Source of the DNA: SIG710 sp045596925
GTDB lineage: Bacteria; Bacillota; Clostridia; Oscillospirales; CAG-272
DNA: 8,335 nt
Reading direction: 5' to 3'
Assembly: GCA_045596925.1 (NCBI GenBank)
Contig: JAZODH010000099.1
Location: forward strand, 1 to 8,335
The first letter of the stretch is position 1. Every line of letters begins with the position of its first letter. Shown piece by piece: positions 5,847 through 8,335 of this stretch. The notes below the pieces were generated by a model. It saw only the letters and a program-made list of their open reading frames with translations. It did not search any database and was not told the origin of the DNA. Position numbers and translations under genes: made by a program.

Positions 5847-5875
5847 TTGACTTTTTCACGAAGTCGTGATATAAT
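5847..5875 (+). promoter_or_regulatory. Sigma-A promoter of the HTH-methyltransferase gene
   Basis: TTGACT (5847-5852), a 17-bp spacer and TATAAT (5870-5875), with TGA just before the -10 (extended -10). Predicted start near 5882, immediately ahead of the AAAGGAG site at 5887, so the leader is about 20 nt. Among the strongest promoter matches in the window. Confidence 0.88.
5856..5869. promoter_or_regulatory. Palindromic operator inside the methyltransferase promoter
   Basis: TCACGAAGTCGTGA is a perfect inverted repeat (TCACGA / TCGTGA, 2-bp centre) that fills the 3' part of the -35/-10 spacer and abuts the -10. A protein bound here would block RNA polymerase. The gene product has an N-terminal HTH domain, so autorepression is the obvious reading, as known for C5 methyltransferases with N-terminal regulatory domains such as M.SsoII. 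Confidence 0.6.
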
Positions 5876-5886
5876 GTTGGCTGTAG

Positions 5887-5893
5887 AAAGGAG
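5887..5893 (+). promoter_or_regulatory. Ribosome binding site fixing the methyltransferase start
   Basis: AAAGGAG lies 7 nt before the ATG at 5901. The frame is open further upstream to 5847, but a start there would be the TTG of the -35 box, ahead of the transcription start. Confidence 0.85.
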
Positions 5894-5900
5894 AATTGCC

Positions 5901-7178
5901 ATGTCTATCAGTTATAACAAACTTTTTCACGAACTTATTGACAGAGGTATTACATCTGCCACTTTAATGAAAGGTTCTAATTTATCGGCAAACATTTTAA
6001 CAAGAATGAAAAGAAATGAATACATTTCATTGGAAAGTATTGAAAAAATCTGCGCTTATCTGTCTTGTACCCCAAACGATATTTTGGAATTTATAGAGTC
6101 GAATGCGAGTAGCCATGAATTTACCGCCATTTCACTTTTCACAGGAGCGGGTGGAATGGACGTTGGTTTTGAAAGAGCTGGTGTAAAAATTGTTCTTGCA
6201 AACGAGTTAATGAAGGAAGCTTCCGAAACATATTGCGCCAACCGCCCCGCTGCTGTTATGCTGAACGATGACGTTCATAATACTTTCCCTGAACTTGAAA
6301 AATATAAAGGTGTCGATCTCATATTCGGCGGTCCTCCTTGTCAGGGTTTCTCAATTGCAGGGAAAATGAATCCCGAAGATGAGCGTAGCCAATTGATTTT
6401 TACTTTTTTGGATGTTGTTGAGATTGTTCAACCCAAAGCGTTTGTTATGGAAAATGTAAAGGCGCTTGGGGTTTTGGATAAATGGGACGCTGTTAGAAAT
6501 AGATATTTCGAGCGTACTGCCGAATTGGGCTATACTTGTTATCCGTTTGTGTTAAATGCCACCGAGTACGGAGTTTCTCAAAAACGAGAACGCGTATTTT
6601 TTGTTGGCGTAAAAAATGACAGAAATCCTTTTATGAGTAGCCGAATCGAAGCGTTAATTGAGGAGCAAAAGCACAAAGCCCCTACTATTCGAGAATTGCT
6701 CAAACCATTAGGTAGGGCTGGAACAAAAATCAATCCTCATACTTGTACTGCAAAAATAACTTTTGCTACACATCCTATTATGCGAAAGTCCCCGTATGCG
6801 GGTATGTATTTTAATGGTCAAGGACGACCGATTGACATTGACGGATACGCTAACACATTACCCGCTTCTATGGGCGGAAACAAAACTCCGTTTATAGACG
6901 AAGAGTATTTATATGGTGATGCTACCGAAGATTGGGTCGTTAAGTATCATAAAGGACTGATGGATGGTTCTATCACGCCAAGCTTTGAAGAAGCTCCTGA
7001 CAGACTGCGTCGAATAACTATAAAAGAAGCTGCCAAAATTCAAACTTTCCCCGATGATTATGTTTTCTGTGGTAGTAAGGGGATGATCTACACACAAATA
7101 GGAAATGCCGTACCGTGTAAGCTTGCCGAAGTTGTTGCTAAAGCTGTGACAGCGTATTTGAGAGAAGAGTCAAAATAA
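5901..7178 (+). CDS. DNA (cytosine-5) methyltransferase with N-terminal HTH domain
   Basis: A 425-aa type II modification enzyme. Residues 1-66 form an Xre/Cro-type helix-turn-helix domain (LFHELIDRGITSATLMKGSNLSANILTRMKR and onward to CTPNDILEFI). The rest is a complete C5 methyltransferase: motif I SLFTGAGGMDVGFE (from about 79, SAM binding), motif IV GGPPCQGFS with catalytic C147, ENV (184-186), QKRERVFFVG (Q227, R229, R231), motif IX RRITIKEAAKIQTFP (370-384) and motif X QIGNAVP (399-405). The target-recognition region spans about 240-360 and contains ANTLPASMGGNKTP; the DNA target cannot be read from it. It transfers methyl from SAM to cytosine, protecting host DNA from the convergent nuclease. 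The HTH plus the palindrome in the promoter imply autoregulation. The N-terminal part is AT-rich (one counted line at 28% GC). Confidence 0.93.
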   Translation: MSISYNKLFHELIDRGITSATLMKGSNLSANILTRMKRNEYISLESIEKICAYLSCTPNDILEFIESNASSHEFTAISLFTGAGGMDVGFERAGVKIVLANELMKEASETYCANRPAAVMLNDDVHNTFPELEKYKGVDLIFGGPPCQGFSIAGKMNPEDERSQLIFTFLDVVEIVQPKAFVMENVKALGVLDKWDAVRNRYFERTAELGYTCYPFVLNATEYGVSQKRERVFFVGVKNDRNPFMSSRIEALIEEQKHKAPTIRELLKPLGRAGTKINPHTCTAKITFATHPIMRKSPYAGMYFNGQGRPIDIDGYANTLPASMGGNKTPFIDEEYLYGDATEDWVVKYHKGLMDGSITPSFEEAPDRLRRITIKEAAKIQTFPDDYVFCGSKGMIYTQIGNAVPCKLAEVVAKAVTAYLREESK

Positions 7179-7179
7179 T

Positions 7180-8277
7180 TCAGATTTCTTCGTTCAAATT
7201 TTGCCACAACTTTTTAACGATCTCCGCTGTATTAAAGTCTGATATATAAGTGTTCAGTGCTAAGTAGAACAATTCTCTTGATTCGGCGGTCATTCTTTGC
7301 AATGTTTCGGCTATCCATTCCGAGATATTCCAATAGTAGTAAGTAATTTCACTATAAGAATAGCTACCCATACATAAATGCAAATTACTCTTTTTCATTT
7401 CCGTAGGGCAATCTTCTGGGCGACAAATCACAATAACTTCCGAAATTGATTTACCGCTGTTTTGCTCATATATTTTCAAACAATCATAAGAATCCCGAAT
7501 GCGAGCAATGTCGAAAGGCTTTACTGTGATTTCGTAAACCTTGAGAATGACTCCTTCGGGATTCTCTTCGTTTACATCGCCAGGCTTTTTACTTGTAGTA
7601 CTGGTTACAGAAGCTCTGTCGTCACCGCCGGTTACAACTACACCAGTGCGTAACCCAAAATGATAGTATTTCAACAGGAGTGCCGAAATCTTTTGAGGAG
7701 TATTTCCCGCATCGGGCGCTTTGTGTATAAGTTCATCACATAAATAAAACAACACCTCTGGGTCGGAAGAAGGGTCACGCTCAACATTATATTCTTCAAG
7801 ATACACAGATTCAGCAATTAATCTTCTGAATAAGGAAATGCCAATATAGTCAACGAGAACTCTTGTTGATGATTCAAGGAGCTTGACTATTTTAACAACG
7901 TGGTCAGCAACATCTTTGGGGCGGCGTTGTGCTGCCCAACTGTCATTTAGCCCTTGAGTTGCTTTTGCTACATTAAGCGGACCGGATTTTCGATGTGGTA
8001 TGCGGTTATCTATCAAAAATTCTTTGATAGGTCCTTCGAACAAAGCACGAGGATTACACTCATATAATTCTGCTGAAGCCTTGTAAGAGGGGTTAAGTTT
8101 CATTGCAATCAAAACCACTAAAACAATTTCTCGAAATCCCCAAACTGCTGTTTTGAATAGACCATCCAAAGCACTTTTGTACGAAGATTCGTCTATTACA
8201 CAATCTTTATCCATTGCATTATCATAAAAACTTTGCAAAATTTGTTTTACCTTGTTGTTTCTTTCGGATACTGTCAT
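7180..8277 (-). CDS. Probable type II restriction endonuclease partner of the C5 methyltransferase
   Basis: A 365-aa protein of a family I recall as conserved next to Dcm-type methyltransferases (possibly DUF4928; not checked). A conserved-looking block, HRKSGPLNVAKATQGLNDSW followed by AAQRRP, spans about residues 95-120. A nuclease core candidate is GVILKVYEITVKP (242-254), where E249 and K253 could be part of a PD-(D/E)xK-like site, with D234 or E241 as the preceding acid. No transmembrane segment or HTH is seen. The gene converges on the methyltransferase with one base between the two stops and no terminator. GC is about 40%, like its partner. Start: AAAGGAG 6 nt before the ATG at 8277; a further ATG at 8313 lacks a ribosome site. 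Function as nuclease is inferred from pairing and the weak motif only. Confidence 0.65.
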   Translation of the reverse strand: MTVSERNNKVKQILQSFYDNAMDKDCVIDESSYKSALDGLFKTAVWGFREIVLVVLIAMKLNPSYKASAELYECNPRALFEGPIKEFLIDNRIPHRKSGPLNVAKATQGLNDSWAAQRRPKDVADHVVKIVKLLESSTRVLVDYIGISLFRRLIAESVYLEEYNVERDPSSDPEVLFYLCDELIHKAPDAGNTPQKISALLLKYYHFGLRTGVVVTGGDDRASVTSTTSKKPGDVNEENPEGVILKVYEITVKPFDIARIRDSYDCLKIYEQNSGKSISEVIVICRPEDCPTEMKKSNLHLCMGSYSYSEITYYYWNISEWIAETLQRMTAESRELFYLALNTYISDFNTAEIVKKLWQNLNEEI

Positions 8278-8283
8278 TGTATT

Positions 8284-8290
8284 CTCCTTT
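8284..8290 (-). promoter_or_regulatory. Ribosome binding site fixing the endonuclease start
   Basis: AAAGGAG on the minus strand, 6 nt before the ATG at 8277. It favours this start over the ATG at 8313. Farther upstream, TTTACA could be a -35 but only a poor -10 (TATCGA) follows at 16 bp, so no promoter is called. Confidence 0.75.
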
Positions 8291-8320
8291 GTTTTCTTCG
8301 ATATGTTAACCATTACTGCT

Positions 8321-8335
8321 GTAAATGACCTTTTG
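8321..8335 (-). repeat. Degenerate inverted copy of the 17-bp repeat at the window edge
   Basis: The last 15 bases read on the minus strand as CAAAAGGTCATTTAC. Compared with CAAAAGGTCTCATTTAAG at the left repeats, it matches CAAAAGGTC exactly and then ATTTA after loss of two bases. It is inverted relative to the left pair and would bracket the restriction-modification genes. The window cuts it off. Confidence 0.3.

Larger units (their letters stand above)
5799..5931 (+). repeat. Three copies of TTTTTCACG around the methyltransferase promoter
   Basis: The 9-mer TTTTTCACG occurs at 5799-5807, 5852-5860 and 5923-5931. The last two share a longer 13-mer, ACTTTTTCACGAA (5850-5862 and 5921-5933). 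One copy overlaps the promoter spacer palindrome and one lies just inside the coding region. They may be extra half-sites for the protein's own HTH domain. Confidence 0.4.
5675..8335. mobile_element. Probable imported island carrying a restriction-modification module (right end not in window)
   Basis: From about 5675 to the window end, GC falls from the mid-50s to roughly 30-45% on lines counted by hand. It begins at a relic like an rlmD 3' end, contains 17-bp direct repeats, and encodes a methyltransferase and a probable endonuclease, typical cargo. No integrase or transposase gene is visible in the window, so the kind of element and its other end are unknown. Confidence 0.4.

Noticed and set aside
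5847..5900. Methyltransferase start 18 codons upstream at 5847
   Set aside because: That TTG is the -35 box; the true ATG at 5901 has AAAGGAG 7 nt before it and follows the predicted transcription start.
1..8335. tRNA, rRNA or riboswitch genes
   Set aside because: I saw no cloverleaf, ribosomal or known riboswitch sequence on either strand; leaders are too short (about 15-25 nt) for riboswitches.

Overview
The window looks like chromosomal DNA of an uncultured low-to-mid GC Firmicute, probably a gut-type Clostridia or Oscillospiraceae relative. This is inferred from AGGAGG-type ribosome sites, clean sigma-A promoters, compact intrinsic terminators and the protein families present. By hand counts on a few sample lines, positions 1 to about 5630 run at roughly 52-57% GC and about 5680-8335 at roughly 30-45%, so the right third looks imported.

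Left part (1-2790). The 3' end of a plus-strand membrane protein gene converges on a three-gene minus-strand operon and shares a bidirectional terminator with it. The operon, in transcription order, encodes a type I 3-dehydroquinate dehydratase (AroD)-like Schiff-base enzyme, an NAD-type short-chain dehydrogenase and a PIG3-type quinone oxidoreductase, with 13-nt gaps between genes. This looks like a small catabolic or redox pathway for a cyclic or carbonyl substrate. Its promoter has a weak -35, a good extended -10, and two 12-bp direct repeats exactly 21 bp apart abutting the -35, which is the geometry of an AraC-family activator site.

Middle (2774-5613). Upstream lies a two-gene minus-strand unit: a membrane-anchored protein with a calcium-loop-like DxTGDGxDD motif, overlapping by 4 nt (ATGA) an AraC-family regulator that probably controls the pathway operon. 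It has a near-consensus promoter and ends in a perfect 16-bp terminator stem. Next is a 476-aa single-chain fusion of a metallo-beta-lactamase-fold hydrolase and a glycerophosphodiester phosphodiesterase.

Junction and island (about 5633-8335). Nineteen nt upstream of the fusion gene is a 14-codon relic reading PHVENIVCLTKKD-stop. It resembles the C-terminus of RlmD/RumA 23S rRNA uracil methyltransferases, whose 3' end is a known integration site of mobile elements. Beyond it come two copies of a 17-bp direct repeat, then an AT-rich restriction-modification module: an HTH-C5 cytosine methyltransferase fusion with a perfect palindrome inside its own promoter, and a convergent gene for a probable restriction endonuclease whose stop lies one base from the methyltransferase stop. 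The far end of the island is outside the window. A degenerate inverted copy of the 17-bp repeat lies at the last 15 bases.

The items most worth following are the island junction in an rlmD-like 3' end, the self-regulating HTH-methyltransferase with its poorly characterised nuclease partner, the hydrolase-phosphodiesterase fusion, and the AraC-controlled AroD-like operon.
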